A DNA stretch of 30,938 bases. It comes from Saccoglossus kowalevskii. Lineage: Eukaryota > Hemichordata > Enteropneusta > Harrimaniidae. The notes under the pieces are model-generated. The model made no database searches and was not told the origin of the DNA. It worked only from the letters and a program-made list of their open reading frames with translations. This document shows, piece by piece, positions 20,263 to 30,644 of this stretch. Made by a program: the position numbers and the translations under genes. The stretch spans positions 198,462-229,399 of the forward strand of contig NW_003141323.1 of assembly GCF_000003605.2 (NCBI RefSeq), written 5' to 3'. How positions within the stretch are numbered: position 1 is the stretch's first letter; every line of letters starts with the position of its first letter.

Positions 20263-22086
20263 ATGGACAATGCAGATTGTGATAAAATTGATTTATCTTC
20301 TAGAGTAAATGAGGGTGAATTTGAAAATAGAATCCATGCGTCTATCTTGCTGGAAGGACTGATGGAACTGTATGAAAACCAACAGTTTTTAGATGTCACC
20401 TTGATTGTTGAGGATCAGTTGTTCTCATGTCATCGTAATATTTTGGCAGCGTGTAGTCCTTACTTCAAAGCAATGCTCACAAATGACTTACTGGAAAGTA
20501 GAAAGACAGAAATCACAATTAATGATGTTGATCCAAGAGCCATGAGGCCTATACTAAACTATGTCTACACAGCAAAGTTAAATATCACTAAGGATAATGT
20601 ACAGAATTTACTGTCAGCTGCACATATGTTTCAAATGCATGCAGTGGTAGAGGCTTGTTGTCAGGTGATGGAGAGACATTTAGATGCACTTAATTGTATT
20701 GGCGTCTATCATTTTGCTGATATGTATTCTTGTGTGGATTTGAAAAATGCTGCCAATACCTTCCTCAATGACAATTTCATGAGTGTCTGCAAGGGGGAAG
20801 AATTTCTTCAGTTACCACCATCAGAGCTACTGGAGATAATATCTAGAGAGGATCTGAATGTTATAGCAGAGGAAGATATCTATGATGCAGCCATGATGTG
20901 GTTGAACTTTGAGATTGAAAGTAGAATCAGAGTCTTGCATCTGGTGTTAAACCATGTAAGATTAGCTCTCATTGAACCATCATTTTTTCACAATATCATT
21001 GCATGTAACCAATATGTTCTGTCAGATGAAAATTGCAAACAGTTGATGGAAAATGTCCGCAAGTTTCACCTGCTAACTGAGAAAGGGAGACATGAGTCTC
21101 TACTCAATACTCCTCCACGTTCCGGTATGTGGACTAATGACATGGTAGTGTGTGTTGGTTTGGATTGTAACACAAACAAAGGTAGGACTCATGTCCAGTA
21201 TCATGATCCTACAACAAGCAGGTGGCATGCCATACAGTCATTACCTAAACCTATTGGTTTACCAGCATGCACAACAGCTGCTGCTGATAACACTATCTAT
21301 GTAGCAGGGGGCATTCTGTACCCATGGGAAGATTCCACAGATCTGTGTTATTCATATGACCACAGAAAAAACAAGTGGTTGCAGAGACAGTCAATGCAAG
21401 TACCAAGATCATATTTCACACTAGAGACAGTTGATGGTCAGGTGTATGCTGTCGGTGGACTCAACACACTTCATGATGATCAGAAAAGTGTTGTTGATAC
21501 GATAGAATGCAATGATATGAATTCAGATGAGTGGCACATTGTGACAACATTACCTGAGCCTGTATATGGCCATGCATCCGTAACACATGGGGGTAAAATC
21601 TACATTATTGGAGGAGTGAGAACAGGGACATTGATTTCCAAGAAACTAATGTGTTATGATCCAAAGGCTAACATTTGGAAAGAATTAGCTCCAATGAAAA
21701 ACCCAAGGGCCTTGTGCAGTGCTGCTATCAAGGATGGTTGTCTTTTTGTTGTTGGCGGTTTAGATAGACTATCAAGATGGAACACAGTGGAGTCACCAGC
21801 AATGTGTCTTTCCAGCTATGAAATCTATAACTTTACAACCAATGAGTGGACGGAACATCAGCACATCAGTGGAGCCGGCCTATTTTTCCCAGTAATTGTC
21901 TCGGCCAATTCCAATTTGTATGCATTTCAAAATGGTCTTGGTGCTGATGGTAATGATGTTATGCTGTTATGGGATGAAGATTCCAGTTCCTGGATTTATC
22001 ATGATGGACTTCTACCCATAGAAGATTGTCGATATGGTGTAACAGTGTCAAGGTTTCTTAAACGAGGAAAGGCATCTCCAACTTGA
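20263..22086 (+). CDS. Kelch-like BTB-BACK-Kelch protein (KLHL family)
   Basis: The 607-residue protein has the full KLHL layout in one coding exon. BTB spans about residues 24-140, with FLDVTLIV at 42-49 and FSCHRNILAACSPYFKAML at 54-72; DLLES gives the hydrophobic-x-Glu element that contacts Cullin-3. BACK spans about 145-250 (HFADMYSCVDL near its start). The Kelch propeller spans about 293-590: the double glycines YVAGG (346-350), YAVGG (395-399), YIIGG (447-451) and FVVGG (495-499) are clear, while the first and last blades lack the pair. Such proteins serve as substrate adaptors of CUL3-RBX1 ubiquitin ligases; the substrate cannot be told. The ATG at 20263 is chosen because the acceptor ends at 20258. 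The length is normal for the family and there are no internal stops. The vertebrate orthologue is not assigned (KLHL24/KLHL6-like features are weak). Confidence 0.95.
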   Translation: MDNADCDKIDLSSRVNEGEFENRIHASILLEGLMELYENQQFLDVTLIVEDQLFSCHRNILAACSPYFKAMLTNDLLESRKTEITINDVDPRAMRPILNYVYTAKLNITKDNVQNLLSAAHMFQMHAVVEACCQVMERHLDALNCIGVYHFADMYSCVDLKNAANTFLNDNFMSVCKGEEFLQLPPSELLEIISREDLNVIAEEDIYDAAMMWLNFEIESRIRVLHLVLNHVRLALIEPSFFHNIIACNQYVLSDENCKQLMENVRKFHLLTEKGRHESLLNTPPRSGMWTNDMVVCVGLDCNTNKGRTHVQYHDPTTSRWHAIQSLPKPIGLPACTTAAADNTIYVAGGILYPWEDSTDLCYSYDHRKNKWLQRQSMQVPRSYFTLETVDGQVYAVGGLNTLHDDQKSVVDTIECNDMNSDEWHIVTTLPEPVYGHASVTHGGKIYIIGGVRTGTLISKKLMCYDPKANIWKELAPMKNPRALCSAAIKDGCLFVVGGLDRLSRWNTVESPAMCLSSYEIYNFTTNEWTEHQHISGAGLFFPVIVSANSNLYAFQNGLGADGNDVMLLWDEDSSSWIYHDGLLPIEDCRYGVTVSRFLKRGKASPT

Positions 22087-23947
22087 TGATAATGTATAGT
22101 AACTAGATATTATCACACGTTAGCATCCACCGGTGGTGCTGAACACAGTCGTGATGTGAGACTATCACAATATCAACTGCTTGAAGTAAAAACGCAACGC
22201 AACATTTACTTTTATTGTTGCTGAGCAAATTGTTATTCAGATTTGTAGAAACACACTGAATATCATAACCAAATATTGCCATTCATGGTTAAATATCATA
22301 AAAGAGACCAGGATTTAGATGCATGGATTTGGATGGGATAGGTGGGTGGGGGTGTAATACACACATTGAAAGGACATTGGTTCCTGTTATCCATTCGTAG
22401 ACAGTGCTATGTTTTATGGTCATGTGCCAAATTTATCTGTTGATGAAACAAGGAACTTTAAATATGCACACGTTCATTGAATTACTGGTACAAACTGGCC
22501 CCCTCCAGGTTGAACAAACTTTCAGCCAAACTGGTCAAAAAGTCACAATTTTGTCATGGAATTCCATATATGAATAATAATACATGTTTTTAAGCAGATC
22601 AATAAATTTAGCCTTTGGTAATTATTGCCAGGACTTTAATGTAGGTTCATAATTGAATCTGAAACTATTTTGTGTAATGTTAACATATTGATGTTATGGA
22701 ACAAAAATTTAATAATCTGCAAATGACAGTATAAAATGACTGTTAGTAGTGTTGCAAAGTATTTTGCTAATAACACCTGTCGTTTTGGCATGATGTTCGT
22801 TCTGACTTTAATACTCAATTTGACTGTCCATGAGACAACATAATATTACAAACATGAGCAATCAAAGTACTTGTTATTGTCAGTCAATGACATTGTATGC
22901 GACTTGTAACAATACCACATATTTGTGGTTTTGTATGGAAAAAAGGTGAGAGGCACACATAACTACCTTGGTATTCTGTTTGCACAGCCTAGGTGTCAGC
23001 CTTAGTAGTCTGGTTGCACAAGTTACCCGGTCGCTGCATCAAATGTTATGCATGTGCATGAAAATTCATAATTGATATTTGACAATCATAGACAATTAAT
23101 TAAACAAATGAATTTCAATCAATCACATAGCAGTATGGCAAGTACAGACAATTCAAATAGTTGTGATAGCAATGAAGAGTCTTCTGTATAACAATGTCAT
23201 TTACAGTTTAGTTGCACAGTATATGTCACAAGCTGTGATAATAATATTAACAGTATGATTACTTTCATTGTTTATCACCTATTATTATAAGACCCAAGGT
23301 GTATTGTCCCATTTTGATTTAGCCATCACTTGTAGGAATCTTTATCAGGTCAATCTCTTAGAAAATACATTTACTACTTTGCCTCTAACATCTTGGATAA
23401 TAGGATGTAGGGAAATGTCTGTCCTCATTGATGTTGTCTCCGGCGTAAACATTTTTGTGGTTACAATAACTCAGTGTTTTTACTAATCTGATTTAAACCT
23501 GGATATTTGATTTATTAGTTTGTGATCTCAGCAAAATTTGATATTCGTAAGTTCTTTGTATTTTTCAAGATGTTAGTGAAATTTCACTACAAATTGTCTT
23601 GTTTTTGTAATAACAATAACACTCTCGGGAAATCTTGTTAATCATTATAAAATGTTAACCAAGTTCAATTTTGGTGTGACTAGCATATATTCTTTTCAAT
23701 TTAGATTTGGCCAAAATAAAACATTTGTTCGACATAATTGCACAGAATGAAAACATTTATATTGCTGTCTGATCAAGATAAGCAGATGTTTAGTAATATT
23801 CTCTCAAAGATCTGTCAGTTAGTGTTGCAAGATAATTACTACAAGATATGTTAATTTCATTATGCAGTATAATCGCATTTTCCTACTAGCATTTTTAACA
23901 TCAAATTTTGCTCAGATATATTGCTGTTTTGTTTGGTAAATTTTATT
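22087..23947 (+). other. 3'UTR of the Kelch-like gene and AT-rich spacer
   Basis: The first clear AATAAA lies at 22601-22606, about 515 bp after the stop, so the 3'UTR probably ends shortly after it. The rest to 23947 is AT-rich with only short frames and no recognisable exon or repeat. Confidence 0.5.
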
Positions 23948-25085
23948 AGCTCAGCTGTCGACTTAGTCGAGCAGAGCTTACCATATGAGTGATTGTCCGT
24001 CGTCCGGTGTCCGTCATCCATGTCAATGTTTTACATTTTCGACTTCTTCTTGAAAACTACAAGTCTGAATGCTTTGATACTTGGTGTATATGTACCTTGG
24101 GTAGACCTCTCTCAGATTTGTTCATTTCATGATCATATCTTCAATTCTCTAATTTTGGTGAATATTTTTGTCATTTTGGGTAAAAAGTGATATTTTCGAC
24201 TTCTTGTTAAAAACCGCAAGTCCAATTGCTTTGATACAACATATATAGGTACTACATGTGGATCTCTCTGATTTGTTCATTTTGTAATGATATCTTCAAT
24301 TCTCTAATTTTGGTGAATATTTTTGTCATTTTTGGTAAAAAGTGATATTTTCAACTTCTTGTTAAAAACTGCAAGTCCAATTGCTTTGATATTACATATA
24401 TAGGTACTACATGTGGACCTCTCTCAGATTTGTTCATTTTGTAATGATATCTTTAATTCTCTAAATTTGGTGAATATTTTTGTCATTTTTGGTAAAAAGT
24501 GATACTTTCGACTTCTTGTTAAAAACCACAAGTCCAATTGCTTTGATATTACATATATAGGTACTACATGTGGACCACTCTCAAATTTGTTCATTTCATA
24601 ATGATATCTTTAATTTTCTAATTTTGGTGAATATTTTTGTCATTTTTGGTAAAAAGTGATATTTTCGACTTCTTGTTAAAAACGACAAGTCCAATTGCTT
24701 TGATATTACATATATAGGTACTACATGTGGACCTCTCTCAGATTTGTTTATTTTGTAATGATATCTTTAATTCTCTAAATTTGGTGAATATTTTTGTCAT
24801 TTTTGGTAAAAAGTGATACTTTCGACTTCTTGTTAAAAACTGTAAGTCCGATTGCTTTGATATTACATATATATAGGTACTACATGTGGACCTCTCTCTG
24901 ATTTGTTCATTTTGTAATGATATCTTCAATTCTCTAATTTTGGTGAATATTTTTGGTAAAAAGTGATATTTTCGACTTCTTGTTAAAAACTGCAAGTCCA
25001 ATTGCTTTGATACTATACATATTGTTCATTTTCTGATGATATCTACAGTTCTTTAATTGAAATGTGCATTGCTAACAGCGGAGCT
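23948..25085 (+). mobile_element. Pearl/Helentron-like element with tandem core
   Basis: A terminal hairpin opens it (23948-23978, AGCTCAGCTGTCGAC paired with GTCGAGCAGAGCT). A short unique part follows, then a core of about six units beginning near 24032, 24189, 24343, 24501, 24658 and 24815 (150-158 bp), with a partial one from 24965. Each unit runs TTTTCGACTTCTTGTTAAAA, then AAGTCCAATTGCTTTGATA, then TTTTGGTGAATATTTTTGTC. The right end carries CAGCGGAGCT (25076-25085), the inverse of the left terminus. This layout is that of pearl/HINE non-autonomous elements. Stop-free patches on either strand come from the repeat and are not genes. Confidence 0.75.
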
Positions 25086-25545
25086 ATCTCAGCCAATAGG
25101 CTGCTTGTTATTTTTAAAAACATTATTTTTCAAGTAAAAACTCAACATCTAAGGACTGTATTTACAACTTAACTTTACTGTTTGCATAGAATCAAAACGT
25201 GGAGAGTGACTGGACAAGGCTTGCTAGCAGTGATTTTCAAAGTGTATTCTTAACATTTGTAAATTGCAAAAAAGCTAATCAAAACATATTTTTGAAAAAA
25301 TTCATTTTATTTTTCCAGTTAAAAAAATGTGACTTCACTTTCGTGTTGTGTTGCCTACACTGACATTGGCCGGGAAAAAACATAAAAAACAACTATACTC
25401 TTTCCTTAGTCAAGATGTAGAGTGACTGGAGGAGGCAACTATGAACCCTACCAACAATAGAACATTGACTACAGCGAGACCATGACAAATTTGTCGGGCG
25501 CAGTTATCTAACATGGAAAATTTTACATTTTCTTTATAATGTGTC
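25086..25545. other. AT-rich spacer
   Basis: No gene is seen. The phrase AGAGTGACTGGA occurs twice (about 25203 and 25420) without further structure. Confidence 0.45.
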
Positions 25546-26004
25546 TAAGGGACGACGTCAAAAGATCGATGTCGGATAAAAAACTTATTTCCTTTAGTTT
25601 GGGGGTGGGGGGTTTTGACCTCAAAAAGTTTCCATCCTACAAAAATGATTTTATTTTTTAATGAAGTCAAAAAAATCTTGGAATATTTGTAGTTTGTAGT
25701 TTTTTTTCTATCCAATCATGGACAGAAATAACCGAAAAGGGAAAAAAACAGAAAAATGGTTTGGTTCGAGTGTAAATATGTGCGTCAAACGAGGTGCATT
25801 TGTAAAATCTTTTTACACCCACCCGACAACCAACTGCTATGCAATACTACTGTTCGATTATCAATTTGTATTTAATGGTTAATGTAGTCTGACGCCATGA
25901 CCAATATTTATCAATTAAGTTTCAGTGGGGGGTAGGGGGGTTTGGAAAAAAACTAAAGGAATTAAGTTTTTTATCTGACATCGATCTTTTGACGTTGTCC
26001 CTAA
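25546..26004. mobile_element. Harbinger-like MITE
   Basis: TAA stands at both edges (25546-25548 and 26002-26004), the usual 3-bp PIF/Harbinger target. Inverted repeats of about 54 bp follow: GGGACGACGTCAAAAGATCG on the left, with a few mismatches on the right. The interior of about 340 bp has no ORF and includes G-rich tracts next to both TIRs. Confidence 0.75.
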
Positions 26005-26114
26005 GTTAGTAACATGAACGTAGTAAATGTAGCGAACGTTTGGGGATACCGTCACGGTTGCTATAGAAACCGTTCTAGTCTCTCAGGGTTCAACTCGTGG
26101 TTATCAAAGCAATT

Positions 26115-26710
26115 ACTACGTTCACGTTACGTGATCTCGGCACGTGCCGAAACTTTTAATCCTTTGTGTTTGCAGAGGGATTACAGCAGTTGCGTTCACG
26201 TTATTCAGGACCCACTTAGGACCGACTCGGCTTGTGCCAAAATCACGCCCTCGTCAGTCGATCTGTTATTTGACCCAAACATGGAAAACGATGCGCATAT
26301 GATGATAATAATAATTGCTATATTGGAATTATATCCATTTGTTGTTATGGTATTTATTACAAGTCATCGTGCACATGAACAGCAAAGAAGATTTGAAAAA
26401 CATTTTTTTTTCACGTCAATGTAGCATTGCAAGAAAATAGCAGTTGCAGCAGCACCACATAAATATGCGCCGCTGACGACAGTTTGCATTCATTACTCCA
26501 GCATCCAACCATATACTCGTATATGTGCATTTCCTGTCATCGTCATTTCATACTACGGTAATATGAATCAGCATATGTTCTCTTAAATTTACCACCGAGG
26601 GCGTGATTTCAGCTCCTGCCAAGCGTTCAGGCAGCAAATCTCGGTACGTGCCAACTCGGTCCCGAGTCTCGGCACATGCCGAGATCTCTAACGTGAACGC
26701 AACTAGTATA
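26115..26710. mobile_element. Inverted-repeat element with CGGCACRTGCCG palindromes
   Basis: Two blocks match in inverted orientation. The outer block contains ACGTTCACGTTA near the palindrome TCGGCACGTGCCGA (26137-26150) and reappears as TCTCGGCACATGCCGAGA with TAACGTGAACG (26668-26699). The inner block AATCACGCCCTCG (26241-26253) faces CGAGGGCGTGATT (26596-26608). Further half copies (ACTCGGCTTGTGCC, TCTCGGTACGTGCC) lie between. A frame inside begins MENDAHMMIIIIAILELYPF, which vaguely resembles Harbinger nuclease N-termini, but it ends after about 47 codons. The element's exact ends and class are uncertain. Confidence 0.5.
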
Positions 26711-26834
26711 GTATCCCATTGCGTTCTCAGGATACTTTGTCTGCTTACCGCCAAAATTCCCACCAAAATTCTGTCTCGTTTTCGTTTGTATGCGCCAATC
26801 ATTAGCGTTGTTATATTTTCGGAACGTTTTTGGC

Positions 26835-26996
26835 ATGGTATATTCTAGAGTACTAACACGTTTGGCGCTTCTCCGACTAGTTGTCACCAAGACAAATGCC
26901 GCTCCAATGTTAACAAATAAATTAACCAGGCAAAGCGCTGTTGTGAGAAGCCCGATTCAGGCCGTCGCTGTAATTCCTCCTATGGTAGCTTCGTAA
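26835..26996 (+). CDS. 53-codon ORF resembling a mitochondrial presequence
   Basis: From ATG at 26835 to TAA at 26996 the peptide has no Asp or Glu and carries Arg and Lys through its length (SRVLTRLALLRLVVTK, NKLTRQSAVVRSPIQA). That composition suits an amphipathic mitochondrial targeting sequence. A weak donor, CCTATG/GTAGCT, lies ten bases before the stop, so it could be a first exon. No downstream exon of a mitochondrial protein is recognised and chance cannot be excluded. Confidence 0.25.
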   Translation: MVYSRVLTRLALLRLVVTKTNAAPMLTNKLTRQSAVVRSPIQAVAVIPPMVAS

Positions 26997-27059
26997 CCTG
27001 ATGCTTGTTACACATACCTTCCTTTCTATGCTCTGTACGATGTCAACTCATGAAACTAT

Positions 27060-27240
27060 TACACTGTAGCCTCGTTATAACAAACTCTTTGGGGGAAATA
27101 CAATTAGTTTGTTATAGTGAAATGTTCACTATATTGAAGCACATAATACATTGAGTTTGTTGTGAGCGGAGACATGCTATGTGTTCATTATATCAGGAAA
27201 TTCATTATAAAGGTGTTCATTATATTGAGGTTACAGTGTA
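27060..27240. mobile_element. Pogo/Tc1-mariner-like MITE
   Basis: TA flanks a 177-bp element (27062-27238) whose ends are inverted: CACTGTAGCCTCGTTATA and TATATTGAGGTTACAGTG. The CACTGTA..CCTC..TATAA terminus is of the type seen in pogo/Tigger elements. Inside, GTTCATTATAT-like phrases recur four times. There is no ORF. Confidence 0.75.
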
Positions 27241-27764
27241 TTTAACAATCCATATTTTATATCAAGAAGTATTTGCTGTACAACGTATTTAGTATAAATA
27301 AACAAGTTTGAATTACACCTCACGTCTGTTCATGGAATGTACTAACGGAGTACCTTCAGTGGTCTGTTCAACTCAAGAAAACACATCGCAATCAATGTCC
27401 AATTCAATAACAATTCCGCATGTTTAGTCAGTTCGTTTTTAAAAGAACACCTCAACGCCTAGTTTTGCGATATAAACTTACCCACCACAAAATTACAGAA
27501 CTTAGTAATACATGTAGTTACCATTCACAGTGGATAGTGCCTTATAAGAAGTAAATAAAACTTACAATACAGAAAACTCAAATCTACCTAAGCTAAAGGG
27601 CCACATGGTAAAGGTGTGCTACTTGAACGTGTCTTGGTGAATACCTGAGCCAACTCCACAATGGAAAGTCCAGTAGTCGCTGTGTGTGTGAGTTTGTCAC
27701 CTCCTGACACAACGACCAGACCGAGTCTGTGATAACCAGAGAGACGTCTCTTAGGTAAATGAGA
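27241..27764. other. Spacer
   Basis: No exon or repeat is recognised. The segment is AT-rich in its first half and has a short GTGTGTGTG run near 27681. Confidence 0.45.
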
Positions 27765-28480
27765 AATTAATTAGTTTCTCGACTTCCAGTAATCTGATGT
27801 TAGCACATGATCTAATACAGCACCATCACAAAACACGTGAGCTGTTGGATCATGCATCTTGATTGTAAGCTCCCCCTGTGGGACATCCGCCCCAAAGTAT
27901 ACAAAGCTGAACCAGAACCTATCTGGAAACTGTGGCTCAAATCTTTCCCCCCTGCATGGCAATTGAATGTTTGAGTCTGCCTTAACTTCCAGTAATGCAT
28001 AAGGTTGCAGACTGAAAGACCGCTAATTTATCAATGAAGTTAATGGAGAATAGTGCTTGCCAGTCCCTATAAAAAACCTTGCATCAGGAATGACAGAGTG
28101 TACTGTGGCTGTTCACCTAGAGTCTCCCTTAGTTGATGGTGAAACCACTCATCTATGTATGAAACTACCACCTTCTTGCACATCGTTGTAACAGCAGTGC
28201 CAAGCAGAGGCTGAACGAAAGTACTTGGAACTGGTTGGCTAACTTTGGTATGTGTAGGAATGCGGCATCAAAAACCCTATTAACCCACATTTCATAATGG
28301 TAGAAATGCTCACCACATGCGTGCCACAGATATTCTTGACATCCAAGACATCTTGAACGACTTCCCAATTTAAAGTGGTGAGAAAACTTCTTATAAACTT
28401 CATCACTGAATGGGTTGATGAAGCACAGCTCCCGCTCAGCTAAACGAATGGCACACTAATGGAAGTTAACCGACTTGGCA
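27765..28480 (-). pseudogene. Unidentified coding remnant in at least three pieces
   Basis: On the minus strand, 28453-28230 reads LAERELCFINPFSDEVYKKF and CLGCQEYLWHACGEHFYHYE. A frame change near 28228 continues as VPSTFVQPLLGTAVTTMCKK and DEWFHHQLRETLGEQPQYTL until a stop at about 28075. A third block at 28007-27765, after an acceptor-like GGTCTTTCAG, reads PYALLEVKADSNIQLPCRG and DRFWFSFVYFGADVPQGELT, ending in TAA. The composition is that of a globular protein, with a Cys/His-rich patch. I recognise no family. Stops and shifts suggest a decayed gene or transposon ORF, unless introns explain the breaks. Confidence 0.45.
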
Positions 28481-28574
28481 GCACCAACATTTTCAGCCTC
28501 TGTCTGCTATCGGAAAAGTGCGAAACTGAAGATTCTATATGCATTACCCATAATCCCCAGAAGTGCTGTGCATC

Positions 28575-28588
28575 GGGGGGGGGGGGGG
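28575..28588 (+). repeat. Homopolymer of 14 G
   Basis: An uninterrupted run of 14 G lies 40 bp before the MITE at 28627. It is a likely site of length error in sequencing or assembly. Confidence 0.85.
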
Positions 28589-28626
28589 TCAATTGAATGG
28601 CAGTAGCAAGACCTGCTTTGGCTCAC

Positions 28627-28745
28627 TTAAAGCGCGTTGGTCGTCGCATTTCATGTGAATAAACAATGTTTTTTTACAAGCGTTGTATACGTCGCTCTGA
28701 GTCCCATATCGAACAGGACGCGGCACGACGACTGTCGCCCTTTAA
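28627..28745. mobile_element. TTAA-flanked MITE (family member 2)
   Basis: TTAA at 28627-28630 and 28742-28745 bounds 111 bp. The ends are inverted (AGCGCGTTGGTCGTCGC against GCACGACGACTGTCGCCCT). The interior, with TTTCATGTGAATAAACAATG and CATATCGAACAGGACGC, matches the reverse complement of the MITE at 30366-30498. Confidence 0.8.
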
Positions 28746-29104
28746 AATCACTAAATAGTGATAGTAATTGTTGTGATGCCGTGTTTCGTAGTTATAGGAA
28801 CAAGGTTATAGAAGGAATAACTGGTATTCTTGGTCTTATCAAAAACATATATCATTACAGATATGCTCTCAACATGCCAAGCTTATGTATCCATAACTTG
28901 GTTGGATGGGTAGACAGCGCATAATAACATTTGTTCAAAATCATATTATTTTGGTTTAATCTGTCGCACCTAGTAAGTGCTAAATGTAGTTTATTGCTGA
29001 GAGGGAGGAGTCCATCATCAGTATGTCCGTCCATGTGTCCATGTATCCGGGGGGGTACTTGCAAAAAATACTGACAGGGGTGTGTAGCTGGTTGTTTGAA
29101 ACCC
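28746..29104. other. Spacer without clear content
   Basis: A plus-strand open frame running out of the MITE to 28924 has no recognisable content. No repeat boundary is visible. Confidence 0.4.
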
Positions 29105-29505
29105 CCCACCCCTTATCAGACAGAAATAAACTAAAATTGCCTACCCCTTTTCAGACAAAATGTGGATATTTGACACCCCTTTCCAGACAGTAAGCATAAA
29201 TGGTACCAAGGGAAAAGCAGGTGGGCTTGAAAGCAAAATGCAGTCATCAAGTTTCACATGCATGTTTATTATCACTTCTCCCGGCGATGGACTTTGACGA
29301 TCGAAATGAAGTTACAGAAAGACAAAATCAGCTTCATTTTCCTGATTGTTGGATCACTCAAGCTCTAGTCACAGTCTTTGGAAAATATTGACCCATTTTC
29401 AGACAGAAATAATGAAAAATGATATCCCCTTTCAGACAGACAGGGTAAAATAAGATACCCCTTTTCAGACAGAAGTGGTGAATTTGGAACCCCTTTTGGC
29501 GGCAC
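29105..29505 (+). repeat. Interrupted array of CCCCTTTTCAGACAG repeats
   Basis: Copies of CCCCTTTTCAGACAGAA or close variants start near 29110, 29143, 29176, 29391, 29426 and 29458, with a truncated one near 29490. Spacing is 32-36 bp within each cluster. Between the clusters, 29195-29388 is unrelated, non-repetitive sequence. Unit tails vary (AATAAACTAAAATTGCC, AAGTGGTGAATTTGGAA). Confidence 0.75.
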
Positions 29506-30365
29506 ATATACATATAGCACTTCAAAGTGAGAACCCCATGCATGCATCCATGCGTCAATATATGCGTCCGGACCTGTTAAAAATCACTGTACTACTTTTA
29601 TGCATACATTGCGGTATTCCCACAATAAGCTCCCATGCTCCTAGTACATATATGTCTATAATCACAAACATAGATTTATTGACTTTATTTGTGTTTTTTT
29701 ACTCTTTATTGAGCTTGTCAGCATGGCTATATCTAGCTGGCTATTAAAATGCCTGGGAATTGCGTGTTTAGGTGTTTTTGCCAAGCTTCAAAATGTAAAT
29801 TGTAACTAAATAATGCATTTGTGTGTATCGATTGTTCCAAATTATATTTGAATATAATTTAGTCACGACAAGGGGAAAAGTCTTGTTCCTTTTTTTAATT
29901 CTAAATGTTAATTGACATATATACACCTGCTTTGCAGTATTTGTCAGACGTCGTGATCTTGGTCTTGACAACCAGGAAAAATGAACATGGCGAACTTCTT
30001 TCTCCTATGTCGACAATAATTTGAGCGAAATGATTTAAGCAATGCGTTTGACCATACACTAATTACTGCCGGCGACTCTTCGTTAGATACGAAATATGCC
30101 CCTTTTGACGTAGCTGGTCGGCGCGATCAACTGAGTACTGTACAATCAGAGTCACTTATATTGTGGTCAATGTATTTGGTTGAAATGCTGACATCTATTG
30201 CCACGGTACTTTCCGCGATCTCTACGTCTACTCGATTTTTTTCCAAGTTTGTGAAAATCGAGTTTGACGTCTGGCTTGTCTTCTCGTTATTTGTTGGGTT
30301 ACTGGGTATGTTCGTACACTGACGTGTTCAATCCATTGTCTATGTGAAAAACAAATCAAAATGTG
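29506..30365. other. Non-coding stretch
   Basis: No supported gene is visible. A CGCGATC/CGATCTAC-containing stretch around 30120-30260 is less AT-rich, and an imperfect foldback, CTCGATTTTTTTCC with GAAAATCGAG, lies at 30231-30261. Confidence 0.4.
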
Positions 30366-30498
30366 TTCAAGGGCGGTGGTCGTCGCGCTGCGTCATGTTC
30401 GATATTGGACTTGTAGCAACGTACACAGCGCGTGTAAAATACATTGTTTATTTACATGAAATTCGAACACGTACTGTGTGACGACCACCGCGCTTTAA
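30366..30498. mobile_element. TTAA-flanked MITE (family member 3)
   Basis: The right edge has TTAA (30495-30498); the left has TTCA (30366-30369), a one-base decay. Inverted ends are AGGGCGGTGGTCGTCGCGC and GTGTGACGACCACCGCGCT. Its reverse complement matches the 28627-28745 copy along nearly the whole length. Confidence 0.8.
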
Positions 30499-30644
30499 CA
30501 TTCTATACGTTGAACTATAGCGATCAATAAAATAATAATTCAAAATCATATAATGAGTTCGATGAATCGTAAATCACAGATACATGTACTAAATGATAGT
30601 CGTGTGCAAGTGAATTGACATTGACCTGTTCAAATGGGTAAGCC

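Noticed and set aside
24738-25001. Minus-strand ORF of 87 codons
   Set aside because: It lies wholly inside the tandem core of the pearl/Helentron-like element and repeats with it.
26014-26424. Plus-strand 136-codon frame
   Set aside because: It runs across the boundary of an inverted-repeat element, and its first half is repeat sequence. Only the MENDAHMM part looks at all protein-like.
28637-28924. Plus-strand frame of 95 codons
   Set aside because: It starts inside a MITE and runs out of it, with no recognisable protein content.
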